From Paenibacillus sp. V4I7 (lineage in GTDB: Bacteria > Bacillota > Bacilli > Paenibacillales > NBRC-103111): DNA of 64,000 nt. The first letter of the stretch is position 1; each line of letters starts with the position of its first letter. The position numbers and the translations under genes are program-made. The notes beneath the pieces were generated by a model. The model was not told the DNA's origin. It did not search any database and saw only the letters and a program-made list of their open reading frames with translations. Positions 18,841 through 27,505 of this stretch are shown here, piece by piece. Location: positions 1,426,001 through 1,490,000 of the forward strand of contig NZ_JAUSZD010000002.1 in assembly GCF_030817275.1 (NCBI RefSeq), given 5' to 3'.

Positions 18841-19161
18841 ATGAGTAACGAACAGTGGGTCGAAGCATGTGCCGCGGAGGATATCGATGTGGAGGATGTC
18901 ATACGTTTTGATCATGAGGATCGGACATTTGCCATTTACCGTACGGAAAACAGTGTTTACTACGCCTCCGATGGATACTGCACGCATGAACGAATACATT
19001 TGGCTACCGGCTTGGTTATGGGTGATGTTATTGAGTGCCCGAAGCATAACGGCCGTTTTGACATACCTACTGGTGCAGCTAAACGCCGTCCCGTATGCAT
19101 CGCTTTAAAAACATACCCTGTCAAAATAGAAGAAGGTAAAGTGCTCATTCAAATCGATTAG
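18841..19161 (+). CDS. Rieske [2Fe-2S] ferredoxin (MocE-like)
   Basis: A 106-residue soluble Rieske protein. The cluster motif is C47-x-H49-x16-C66-x2-H69 (YCTHER and CPKHNGRFD). It should carry electrons to the di-iron oxygenase encoded 37 bases upstream. ATG 18841 is preferred because GGAG lies nine bases before it; the in-frame ATG 18826 overlaps that site. No ferredoxin reductase gene (MocF type) is visible, so a general reductase elsewhere would be needed. A strong terminator ends the operon. Confidence 0.92.
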   Translation: MSNEQWVEACAAEDIDVEDVIRFDHEDRTFAIYRTENSVYYASDGYCTHERIHLATGLVMGDVIECPKHNGRFDIPTGAAKRRPVCIALKTYPVKIEEGKVLIQID

Positions 19162-19230
19162 AGAGAATATAATGTGTTTTGGAGAACGTTAATTCAATAA
19201 AACAGGGACAGTCTTGGGATCTTCAGATTA

Positions 19231-19275
19231 AAAAGTCGAACTAATGACAAAATGTCATTAGTTCGGACTTTTTTA
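19231..19275 (+). terminator. Terminator of the moc-like operon
   Basis: An aaaagtc-gaactaatgaca arm pairs with tgtcattagttcggactttt (one bulged base), followed by T residues. Confidence 0.9.
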
Positions 19276-19464
19276 CTTGTTGGAGTGATGTCGTATAACA
19301 AGAACATTATCTCATTCGTAAATAAACAATCTGATAAACGCAAAAACAATTCATTGAAGATTACTTCTGCAATCCATACTATGACCGGGAGCAAACACAG
19401 CCGTTGCTTCCAATAAACCTTCATGCTGCTCAGCAAGTCGGAGCACTATTCATCAAACTAACGT

Positions 19465-19761
19465 ATGATTTATATACCAGGTGGGAAGTTTTTAATGGGG
19501 ACTGACGATCAAGACGGCCTTTATAATGCAGCTGGGAATGTGTGGGAATGGTGCTCGGATTGGTTTAGCCCTACCTATCATATCAATGGCACAAAGGATA
19601 ACCCCACTTGGCCCCCAACTGGAGATAGTAGAGTTCTAAGGGGAGGCTCGTACTTGTGCCATGCTTCCTATTGTAATCAATATCGTGTGGCTGCAAGGAG
19701 TAAGAATACACCTGACAGTTCAGCGGGAAATATAGGTTTTCGTTGTGCTGCGGATGTTTAA
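19465..19761 (+). pseudogene. Truncated formylglycine-generating-enzyme (SUMF1/FGE) family gene
   Basis: The 98 codons join the two ends of an FGE-sulfatase-modifying-factor protein. The start [17 protein letters not shown] is the usual N-terminal signature. It runs straight into [16 protein letters not shown], then [20 protein letters not shown] and ends in GFRCA, the usual C-terminal signatures. Family members are ~280-330 residues, so roughly 180 internal residues are missing at the DQDG/LYNA join while the frame is kept. No convincing ribosome binding site precedes it. The enzyme family converts a sulfatase Cys to formylglycine; no sulfatase gene remains here. The preceding 19276-19464 stretch shows nothing else convincing. 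Confidence 0.8.
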
Positions 19762-19808
19762 TTAAGCATCCGTGTATCCAATAGTAATTGAAAGAAATTT
19801 GGTCCAAT

Positions 19809-19839
19809 GGCGTTCACTCTCAGGGTGAGCGTCTTTTTT
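19809..19839 (+). terminator. Terminator after the FGE remnant
   Basis: A gcgttcac arm pairs with gtgagcgt around tctcagg, followed by TTTTTT. Apart from this, 19762-20088 shows only AT-rich sequence that should include the promoter of the histidine kinase gene. Confidence 0.8.
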
Positions 19840-20088
19840 AATAAGTAAGAAGTAGTCCCGAAACATGAATAATGCCCGCAACCTTTCCTACTGAAAAGAT
19901 CAAGGGCTATTTAATCTAACGACTCGGTATCTTTATGTTAGTGGGAATCTTTTGTTAATGATTTTCTTTATAAATCGATGATCTTGTGATTTTTCAAATA
20001 ACATCCATTCCCGGAAGATAGAACAAGATTTACTCTTATGTTAGTATTGTAAGAAAATGTCGAACGTTGACGAAATGGAGGCGTCGCC

Positions 20089-21915
20089 TTGCATATATTT
20101 AATAAATGGATTTTTACTCCAATCGATTATGTGAAACGATCTTTTTACAGGAAAATGCTGCTGTCTTTCTTCATGATCATTATTATTACAGTGTTAAGTC
20201 TAGGGATCAATTTCTATGTTCAAACCTCTAAGGATATAAAGAAAAACGCGATATCCAATATGGAACGACTAGTGGACCAATCCGTTCAAACGATGGAATC
20301 CCACATGGATTACACGAATAAAGAAACATGGAATCTCTTTAGAGATACGGATTTGCAGTCACTTATGAAAGATTATTCTAAGAACCCGGAGAAAATGAGC
20401 TATTTTACGTTTAGACTCATGGACCTTGCAAACAATAATCCATTCATTGATGCCATCGTCGTCCGTGATTCGAATGGTTTAAGCAAACTATCAGCCGGAG
20501 CCTTCCGTTATTTTACAAACCCAGGCCAATTGGCCTCTTTTGAAAAAGAATCAGACAGACTGAGTAAAATAGCGGTTCAAAACGATGGTAAAGGGGCGTG
20601 GGTTCTTTCCAACACTTATGACCCGAAAAACCAACCTTATCGAACAATAGCCTATACACAAGCGCTCAAGGATGTATTTGGGGATTTCCAACCTATTATC
20701 GGGATGCTGACGATACAATTTTCGAATGAAAAGCTGCAGGAGTGGATAAATTCTCTTAAATCGAATGATCAAGGCGATTTTTATCTGATCGATAAGAAGG
20801 ATGGAAAGATCGTGCTTGGCCCTGATCAATCTTCTACCGGAAAACCGCTTCTCAATGAACAGAACTTTTCTGAATTCGAAAAAATGCGTCCCGAACCTTA
20901 TTTTTTTATAAATGAAGATAAAGGACAAACATTGATTGTTTACAAGAGTTTTATGAATTCAGACTGGATGTTGGTTGGTAAAGTTCCTGTTAACGTGCTC
21001 CTTGCTCAAGTCAATTCCGTTGCCAAAAGGACAATTCTGATTGGCCTCAGCGCTTTGCTCAGTACGATGCTATTTGCCAGTTTTCTTTCCTCGCGTGTAC
21101 TCATCCCGATAAAGCGCTTAAGAAAAGGGATGAAACAGATGGAGACAGGTAATTACAATATCTCAGTACCCGTTGAAACCAAAGATGAGATCGGTTACTT
21201 TTGCCAAAGCTTTAATCAAATGACCCATAGAATCAATCATCTGGTTGTACAAGTTTATGAAACAGAGCTGTTGAAAAAGGATGCGGAAATAAAAGCGCTG
21301 CAATCACAAATGAATCCACACTTTTTGTATAATACGCTTGGCACGATTGAGAGCTTGGCACCGGTGCAAGGTGAGGGTCAGATGATTAGTGTGATGTGCC
21401 GCTCTCTTGCCCAAATGCTTCGTTATAATATCAATGGGGCAAGCTTCTCTACATTAGGAGAAGAAATTGAGCAGCTTGAAGTCTATTTATCGATTCAGAA
21501 AATCCGTTATGAAACACGGCTTGAGTATAACATTATTGTCGATCCTGAACTCACGAAGATGAGAATACCCAAGCTATTATTTCAGCCCATTGTGGAGAAC
21601 AGCATTATCCATGGCATAGAGCGTTCGCGAAAAGGCGGGACGATTCAAATTGAAGCGGTATCGATGGATGAGCAGGATGCCATGATTAAGGTGACGGATA
21701 ATGGGGTCGGTATGGATCCAGACAAACTCAAAGCTTTGCAGCTTAGGCTAAATACTTGGTCAGCATCCAGCTATTCGGCGAACAATCAACAGACATCGAT
21801 TGGAATGGTTAATGTTCATGCCCGATTAAAACTATTATACGGTGAACAATATGGCGTAGCCATTGAAAGTGTTTTTGGCGAAGGCACGCAAGTCATCATC
21901 CGATTAATGAAATAA
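20089..21915 (+). CDS. YesM-type sensor histidine kinase
   Basis: A 608-residue membrane kinase. TM1 (~22-43), an extracytoplasmic sensor region (~45-310), TM2 (~313-335), a HAMP linker (~335-390), the His-kinase internal region with phospho-acceptor His411 in SQMNPHFLYNTLG, an N-box around Asn504 (PIVENSIIHG) and a G-box DNGVGMD. TTG 20089 is the start: GGAGG lies seven bases upstream, and the nearby ATG is out of frame. It presumably senses an oligosaccharide or a ligand-loaded binding protein and phosphorylates the AraC-type regulator encoded next, controlling the importer and pentosan enzymes downstream. Confidence 0.93.
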   Translation: MHIFNKWIFTPIDYVKRSFYRKMLLSFFMIIIITVLSLGINFYVQTSKDIKKNAISNMERLVDQSVQTMESHMDYTNKETWNLFRDTDLQSLMKDYSKNPEKMSYFTFRLMDLANNNPFIDAIVVRDSNGLSKLSAGAFRYFTNPGQLASFEKESDRLSKIAVQNDGKGAWVLSNTYDPKNQPYRTIAYTQALKDVFGDFQPIIGMLTIQFSNEKLQEWINSLKSNDQGDFYLIDKKDGKIVLGPDQSSTGKPLLNEQNFSEFEKMRPEPYFFINEDKGQTLIVYKSFMNSDWMLVGKVPVNVLLAQVNSVAKRTILIGLSALLSTMLFASFLSSRVLIPIKRLRKGMKQMETGNYNISVPVETKDEIGYFCQSFNQMTHRINHLVVQVYETELLKKDAEIKALQSQMNPHFLYNTLGTIESLAPVQGEGQMISVMCRSLAQMLRYNINGASFSTLGEEIEQLEVYLSIQKIRYETRLEYNIIVDPELTKMRIPKLLFQPIVENSIIHGIERSRKGGTIQIEAVSMDEQDAMIKVTDNGVGMDPDKLKALQLRLNTWSASSYSANNQQTSIGMVNVHARLKLLYGEQYGVAIESVFGEGTQVIIRLMK

Positions 21916-21937
21916 TGGATTGAAGGAGCGAGTTCGT

Positions 21938-23566
21938 ATGAATTTTAAAGTATTGGTTTTAGATGATGAGCCCAAACAACGAAAGGGGATCATTGCGAAA
22001 ATTAACATATCGGGATTACCTATTACCATTGTAGGTGAAGCTGGTGATGGAATTGAAGGACTTGAGTTTGCCCTCCGCGTGCAGCCTGATATTGTGATTA
22101 CAGATATTCGGATGCCCGGAATGGACGGATTAGATTTTATAGAACGAGTCAAAGAGCTTAATCCTGAAATCGTATTTGTTATTATTAGCGGGTATAGTGA
22201 TTTTGATTTTGCCAAAAGGGCGATTAAGTACGGCGTATCCGACTATTTGTTGAAACCTATTGATGAGGCGGAGCTGCGCAGCAATTTGGCAAACATCATA
22301 TTGAAGATTGAAGAGACGCGGAAATCCCGATTAGAAATGGAAAAGTTGAAGCAAGATAAAGAGATGAATATGGAGAGTCTTCGCCAACAATTATTAACGA
22401 GAATGGTTCAAGAACCCAAACAGTCGGCTTCCTCACAAGAAAGCATAACGACGGTATCTGATATTATAGAGAGATTTCCCTACATTTTGGCCATCGTACT
22501 TGTATTAGAGCCCTACCAGCTTCCACATTATTCATTTCGTACGGGCGATGAAGATCTCATCCGGTTCGCCATCGAAAATATGATGTCGGATCAAATGAAA
22601 TTGGCGGGTAGAGACGGAGTTATATTTCAACACGCTATTCACCAGAATGAGATGGTTTATATTTTGGGAGTCGAGAATCCGAATGAAAATACCGCGGTAA
22701 AAGAATGGCTCAAAGGCGTTCTTTTTGGAGTGAATCATTACATGCGTCTGGAAGTGACGATCGCTATTGGCAGTATTGTCGATAGCCTGGATAAGATGCA
22801 GAAATCATACCAGTTAGCCAAATTGTCGCTTCGTAATAAAATCATTAGCGGCGCAAATAAAATTTATGATTATGGCTGGATTCAGAGCCATACGAACTCG
22901 AGAGAACAATTCATGAAAGAGAAAGATGAAGAACTGCTGTTTAGTCTTCTTAATGAAGGGAATGAAACGGCATTACATCGATGGATTGCGCATCGCATTC
23001 AGAGCCTTGTGGACTTCCCGACAGCTACTTATTCTCAGCTAGAATGGTTCTGCGCAGATATGTATCTTCTCTTAAGGAAATATCTATTGGAGAAAACAGA
23101 GGATACCAAGTTGGTTATTGGGGAAATGGACGATCTGCACTATTGGCTGCAAAATCTGACGAGTTGGAGTGAAGCTGTCCATCAAATCCAAAGTCAAGTT
23201 ACTAATATCATCCATTTCTTGAATAAAGCTCATCCTGTTAAGGATGTCATGGATGAGATTAAGCAGTATCTTGTTATGAATTTAAATGAAAACATATCCC
23301 TGCAGTCCATTGCAGAACGTTTCTTTATTCACCCTACTTATTTCTCTAAGCGGTTTATAGATAAGTATGGCCAAGGCTATTCTGATTTTCTGACCCAGCT
23401 ACGGATGGAAAAGGCGGCTGAATGGTTAAGGGAAACGAATATGAAGGTTCAGGAAATAGCGGAGATGGTCGGTTTTGAGGGTGCTGCGTACTTTAGCAGT
23501 GTTTTTAAAAAATCGCAAGGCTTATCACCGAAAGAATACAGGCAAAATTATCGACAAACAAAGTAA
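21938..23566 (+). CDS. YesN-type response regulator with AraC DNA-binding domain
   Basis: A 542-residue regulator. The receiver domain (1-~125) has DDEP acidic residues, Asp56 in VITDIRMPGMDG and Lys in YLLKPID. A ~300-residue linker domain follows, and a C-terminal AraC double helix-turn-helix (SLQSIAERFFIHPTYFSKRF and QEIAEMVGFEGAAYFSSVFK). ATG 21938 has GAAGGAG ten bases upstream; the in-frame TTG 21920 precedes that site. It follows the kinase by 22 bases and likely activates the importer operon at 23695, whose promoter carries a cre-like box. Confidence 0.93.
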   Translation: MNFKVLVLDDEPKQRKGIIAKINISGLPITIVGEAGDGIEGLEFALRVQPDIVITDIRMPGMDGLDFIERVKELNPEIVFVIISGYSDFDFAKRAIKYGVSDYLLKPIDEAELRSNLANIILKIEETRKSRLEMEKLKQDKEMNMESLRQQLLTRMVQEPKQSASSQESITTVSDIIERFPYILAIVLVLEPYQLPHYSFRTGDEDLIRFAIENMMSDQMKLAGRDGVIFQHAIHQNEMVYILGVENPNENTAVKEWLKGVLFGVNHYMRLEVTIAIGSIVDSLDKMQKSYQLAKLSLRNKIISGANKIYDYGWIQSHTNSREQFMKEKDEELLFSLLNEGNETALHRWIAHRIQSLVDFPTATYSQLEWFCADMYLLLRKYLLEKTEDTKLVIGEMDDLHYWLQNLTSWSEAVHQIQSQVTNIIHFLNKAHPVKDVMDEIKQYLVMNLNENISLQSIAERFFIHPTYFSKRFIDKYGQGYSDFLTQLRMEKAAEWLRETNMKVQEIAEMVGFEGAAYFSSVFKKSQGLSPKEYRQNYRQTK

Positions 23567-23651
23567 TAAGGTATAAAAAAATTAACATTTTCATTGAATT
23601 ATTTGTAGAATAACCTTGAATTATTGGATTCTAACCATCTTCCGTTCATCT

Positions 23652-23670
23652 TATAATGAAAACGTAATCA
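23652..23670 (+). promoter_or_regulatory. Promoter -10 with overlapping full-consensus cre
   Basis: TATAAT at 23652-23657 is overlapped by atgaaaacgtaatca (23656-23670). The latter fits every position of the Bacillus cre consensus WTGNAANCGNWNNCW. No good -35 lies at 17 bases, in keeping with an activator-dependent promoter under the adjacent AraC regulator. Confidence 0.7.
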
Positions 23671-23694
23671 AGAATATCTCAGGGGGATTGAAAA

Positions 23695-25068
23695 ATGAAG
23701 AAACAACTTAAAGTAACTGCAGTCGCTCTCTCTTCCGTACTTTTGCTTAGTGCATGTGGCGGCAAAACAGCCACTACAAGCCCTAGCAGCAGCCCTGCCG
23801 GCAACACGCCAGCAGCTGCTTCAGCCAAACCGATAGAAATTACAGTATGGGATAAGCCAGCTGCTGATAATCCTGTAAAGCCGTATCTTGAGAAACAGTT
23901 TGCAGCGTTTGATGCGCAATTTCCGAACATCAAGGTGAAGCATGAAGAGCTTGCAACAGGAGGTAAGGATCGTGAGCAATATTTGACAGCAATGGCTGGA
24001 GGGCAAGGGCCAGATGCAACACCGAATAATCCTTATCCTGACATGGAAAAATATATTAAGCAAGGTTTCGCATTAGATATTACTGATCGATGGAACAGTT
24101 ATGCAGATAAGGGGAACTACATTCCTTCTTCATTGGAAGCTGCAAATAGGGATGGGAAAGTCTATGGAGTTCCTAATGATATGTATGTGACGCCTTTGAT
24201 CTATAATAAAAAGCTTTTTAAAGAAGCCGGTCTTGATCCTGCCAAGCCGCCTGCGACATGGGATGAATTTGTTGATGCAGCTAAGAAATTAACAGACCCA
24301 AGCAAAGGTCAAATTGGTTATAATATTTTGGGAATGGATTGGGCAGATTGGTTTTTTGAATATTATGTTTGGCAAGCCGGCGGGGATCTCACTAAGAAAA
24401 ATGATGACGGAACAGCAACGTTGACATTCACTTCAGATCCTGCAGTAACTGCACTGCAATTCTATAAAGACTTAAAATGGAAGCACAAAGTCGTACAGAA
24501 AAACGTAGTACAATCACTGGACGACAATAACAAGGATTTCTATACAGGACATACGGGAATGACCGTAGGCTGGGTGGATTGGTTTACTGCTAAAGGCATG
24601 GATATTAATGATATCGGCGCTATGCCGTTTCCTGCTGGCCCATCTGGTAAATCGCCTTCGCAAGTCGGAGGTGCCTATTGGACAATTAATGCGAAAACTA
24701 CGAAAGAGAAGCAGGATGCAGCTTGGACTTATGTTACATTCATGTCTTCGAAGAACTTCTACGATGGTAGATTGAATTATACCAAAGAAATTGGCCAATT
24801 CCCTAACTTGCTTACTTTCCGTACAGATCTGGACACCTCAAAGATTTATGAGGGTATCCCTGCTGATATTGTTGCAAACATTAAGAAGGCCGCTTCAGAT
24901 ACACATCTAGAGTATTTCTTAAAGGACCGTCTCAGTAAGTATGTCGTTGCCGCGATTCAAAAAGTGCTGCTTGATCAAAATGCAGATCCAAAAGCCGAGC
25001 TTCAAAAACAACAAGACTTGGCTCAAAAGGAAGTCATAGACAAATACAATGCTGAAGTCAAAAAATAA
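23695..25068 (+). CDS. CUT1 ABC transporter extracellular solute-binding lipoprotein
   Basis: A 457-residue family-1 solute-binding protein with signal peptide and lipobox LSAC (Cys21), a Ser/Ala/Pro tether, then the mature start ITVWDKPAADN and interior motifs such as YGVPNDMYVTPLIYNKKLFK. A strong GGGGG-containing ribosome binding site precedes the ATG. It should capture an oligosaccharide, likely the arabinan- or xylan-type product of the GH43/GH51 enzymes encoded downstream. Two permease genes follow and no ATPase, so a shared MsmX/MsmK-type ATPase elsewhere is expected. Confidence 0.92.
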   Translation: MKKQLKVTAVALSSVLLLSACGGKTATTSPSSSPAGNTPAAASAKPIEITVWDKPAADNPVKPYLEKQFAAFDAQFPNIKVKHEELATGGKDREQYLTAMAGGQGPDATPNNPYPDMEKYIKQGFALDITDRWNSYADKGNYIPSSLEAANRDGKVYGVPNDMYVTPLIYNKKLFKEAGLDPAKPPATWDEFVDAAKKLTDPSKGQIGYNILGMDWADWFFEYYVWQAGGDLTKKNDDGTATLTFTSDPAVTALQFYKDLKWKHKVVQKNVVQSLDDNNKDFYTGHTGMTVGWVDWFTAKGMDINDIGAMPFPAGPSGKSPSQVGGAYWTINAKTTKEKQDAAWTYVTFMSSKNFYDGRLNYTKEIGQFPNLLTFRTDLDTSKIYEGIPADIVANIKKAASDTHLEYFLKDRLSKYVVAAIQKVLLDQNADPKAELQKQQDLAQKEVIDKYNAEVKK

Positions 25069-25083
25069 ATAGAGACAGTAGAC

Positions 25084-25112
25084 ATCGGGATTCCCTTAAG
25101 GGAATCCCGATA
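25084..25112 (+). terminator. Intergenic hairpin after the solute-binding-protein gene
   Basis: A perfect 12-base-arm palindrome (atcgggattccc / gggaatcccgat) with a tiny loop and no T-run. It probably limits expression of the permeases relative to the binding protein or protects the upstream mRNA. Confidence 0.75.
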
Positions 25113-25134
25113 ACTACCTAAGAGGGTGAGTGGA

Positions 25135-26044
25135 ATGGAAACCAGTATAGAGACAGGATTGCAGAGTGTAAAAGTGAAACGACGTATAACCATTAGCTGG
25201 ATGCCTATTATCTTTTTAATTCCTTCGCTTGTTTGTTTTCTCCTATTTAAATACTATCCGTTGTTTAAGATGATCTATATCAGTTTGTTTGACTATGAAA
25301 TCGGAAATCCTCCCGGAACGTTTGTGGGATTAAATAACTATGTTGAATTTTTGAGTTCGCCTTCCTTCTGGCATGCTATTGAGATTACCTTTGTTTTCGC
25401 GTTGATGTACTTGCTTATGACGTTCTGGGTTCCTATCGTACAAGCGTTGCTTCTTAATGAAATTCATCACGGCAATATGTTTATTCGCTTCCTTTATCAG
25501 TTGCCCTCTGCTGTTCCGGTGGTCGTTAATGTTCTGATTTGGCGATGGATGTATAATCCCGATCACGGCATATTGAATTATTACCTTGGGAAAATCGGTT
25601 TAGGTCCTTACCTTTGGTTAAACGACTTGCATGTAACGAAGTTTGCGATCGTTCTCCCTTCACTCATTGCAAGCCAAGGGATAGCCATCCTTTTATATTA
25701 TTCTGCCATACGATCGGTCCCTACGGATATTCTCGAAGCCGCTAAAGTAGACGGGGCGGGTCCATGGAAACGATTGCTAACGATGATCTTACCGAATATG
25801 AGATTCATTATTTTCATTCAATTAATTAGCTTTATGACAGGGATCCTGCTGACCTTTGATAACATTTACGTGATGACCCAAGGGGGACCTGCCGACAGTA
25901 CAACGGTTGTATCGATGTTAGTTTTCAACACGGCCTTTCAACAATTATCGTTTCGGAGCTTCGGCAGCCATTTCGGTGTTCTTATTTATCCTGATTGGCT
26001 TGATCACGTTTATACAACTCAAAGTTTCCAACGATAATGATTGA
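25135..26044 (+). CDS. CUT1 ABC transporter permease 1 (LacF/UgpA type), frameshifted near its 3' end
   Basis: Six-helix permease with the EAA-type cytoplasmic loop EAAKVDGAGPWKRLLTMILP. As written, the frame ends at 26037 with a polar, unrelated tail (~29 residues after LSFRSFG). Removing one base near 25954 (ttt-c-gga) restores FGASAAISVFLFILIGL and a normal last membrane helix, ending at TGA 26042-26044. Either the gene carries a one-base insertion removing TM6 or the base is a sequence error. ATG 25135 follows GAGGGTG at nine bases; a GTG at 25126 is less well placed. It forms the channel with the next permease. Confidence 0.85.
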
Positions 26045-26063
26045 TAGAAAGGAGTGATGAGCT

Positions 26064-27380
26064 TTGAATCCAAATACCATTAAAGAAAAAGGCCAAGGGT
26101 CGATTAAAATTATTGCTTATAGCATTACCTATTTATTTATTTTTTTATCGCTTATTCCACTTGTGTGGATGATCTCTTCTTCACTGAAGGACGCGTCGTC
26201 TATTCAAGCCTATCCGCCAAAGTGGTTGCCTACCATCCCTCATGCGATTCAAGTTCAAATCGATTACACAGGCCAAGAGTCGAAGGATGCTGAGTTTTAC
26301 GAAAAAGATGCGATGAAAGCGACTTGGTATCCATGGGCATCGAATATTCGTGATTCAATCGGAGAAGTCGTTATTCGCGGGATGAAAGACGGCAAGCTGA
26401 TATATACCGCGAAAACATCAGGACCCTCTTTCCTTTATGGAAGAACGCTAGTTGTACCTACGACGCTTTTTAACGACAATCTGATGAATGTCAAATTACC
26501 GGTTATCCAAGCGAATAAGCTATCTACCTTCCAATGGTTTGGGGATCATGGTGAAATCGCAAACGAATTAGAAAATTCGAAGGAGCTTATTTCTACTCAT
26601 TTTCGGGATTTTTACGCGACTTCGAAGTACGTCAGCGGCAAGGTACAGAGTATCGAAGAAAAGCCTAGATTTTGGAGCATTTTCGATAGTTATCTGATCC
26701 TGGATAAAGTTACGAAAGCCGCATCCAGTAATGGCAGTGGATTTACTCATTATTTTCTGAATAGTGTGATTGTCACGTTAGGTTCTATTGTTTCTCAATT
26801 GCTGTTTGGCGGTTTGGCCGGATATGCGCTTTCGTTTCTTATTCACAACAAAAAGCTTAATTTAGTCTTGGTTATGTTCTTTCTAGCCACCCTGATGATC
26901 CCGGATATTGCCTTATTAATTCCGTTATATTTAACGATGACTCAATTGAATCTGATTGATACGTTATGGGCAATAATATTACCGCATACCGCATGGGGTA
27001 TTGTGATTTTCCTGTTCAAAGGCTTCTTTGATCAATTACCGAGGGAATTAATCCAAGCGGCAAGAGTAGATGGCGCCTCTGAATTCAGAACCTTTTATCA
27101 AATCGTCATCCCGATGTCCATCCCGATTTTCACGGTTGTTTCGGTTCTGACATTTTTGCCGGTTTGGAATGAGTTCTTATGGCCGCTCGTTGTGGCTAAG
27201 TCTCCGGCAAACTGGACCATCACGGTAGCACTGAATAATTTGCAGTATCAAGGTGGATCTATATCGGAGAATATGCTCATGGCCAGCGGTGTCATTAGTA
27301 TGATTCCTTTGCTCATTGTGTTCATAACTTGTCAAAAATTTATTGAGAAAGGTGTTGCCTTTACTGGAGTAAAAGGCTAA
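26064..27380 (+). CDS. CUT1 ABC transporter permease 2 with large extracytoplasmic insertion
   Basis: A 438-residue permease; the family norm is ~280. TM1 (~13-35) and PLVWMISSSLKDASSIQ are standard. About 190 extra residues (~50-225, hydrophilic, predicted outside the membrane) come before TM2 (NSVIVTLGSIVSQLLFGGLA). The rest is ordinary, with the EAA-loop equivalent QAARVDGASEFRTFYQIVIP and a C-terminal GVAFTGVKG. TTG 26064 follows AAGGAG; no ATG or GTG is in frame. The insertion may contact the binding protein or substrate. A stem-loop at 27405-27434 follows. Confidence 0.88.
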   Translation: MNPNTIKEKGQGSIKIIAYSITYLFIFLSLIPLVWMISSSLKDASSIQAYPPKWLPTIPHAIQVQIDYTGQESKDAEFYEKDAMKATWYPWASNIRDSIGEVVIRGMKDGKLIYTAKTSGPSFLYGRTLVVPTTLFNDNLMNVKLPVIQANKLSTFQWFGDHGEIANELENSKELISTHFRDFYATSKYVSGKVQSIEEKPRFWSIFDSYLILDKVTKAASSNGSGFTHYFLNSVIVTLGSIVSQLLFGGLAGYALSFLIHNKKLNLVLVMFFLATLMIPDIALLIPLYLTMTQLNLIDTLWAIILPHTAWGIVIFLFKGFFDQLPRELIQAARVDGASEFRTFYQIVIPMSIPIFTVVSVLTFLPVWNEFLWPLVVAKSPANWTITVALNNLQYQGGSISENMLMASGVISMIPLLIVFITCQKFIEKGVAFTGVKG

Positions 27381-27404
27381 TGACGATCTGCTAACCTAAT
27401 AGTT

Positions 27405-27436
27405 AGGCTCGTCGGCCATAAGTCGGACGAGCCTTC
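27405..27436 (+). terminator. Hairpin after the importer permease genes
   Basis: aggctcgtc pairs with gacgagcct around a 12-base loop. Only a weak T stretch follows, so read-through into the foldase-like gene is plausible. Confidence 0.6.
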
Positions 27437-27505
27437 AAATAATGAACAAAATGGATAAATCATGTACACATTGGAAAATCTAATCGACAATCAGGAGGGG
27501 GACTT

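Noticed and set aside
19296..19500. Open frame reading FIEDYFCNPYYDREQ and onwards before the FGE remnant
   Set aside because: It might be a relic of another gene, but no family was recognised and there is no ribosome binding site.
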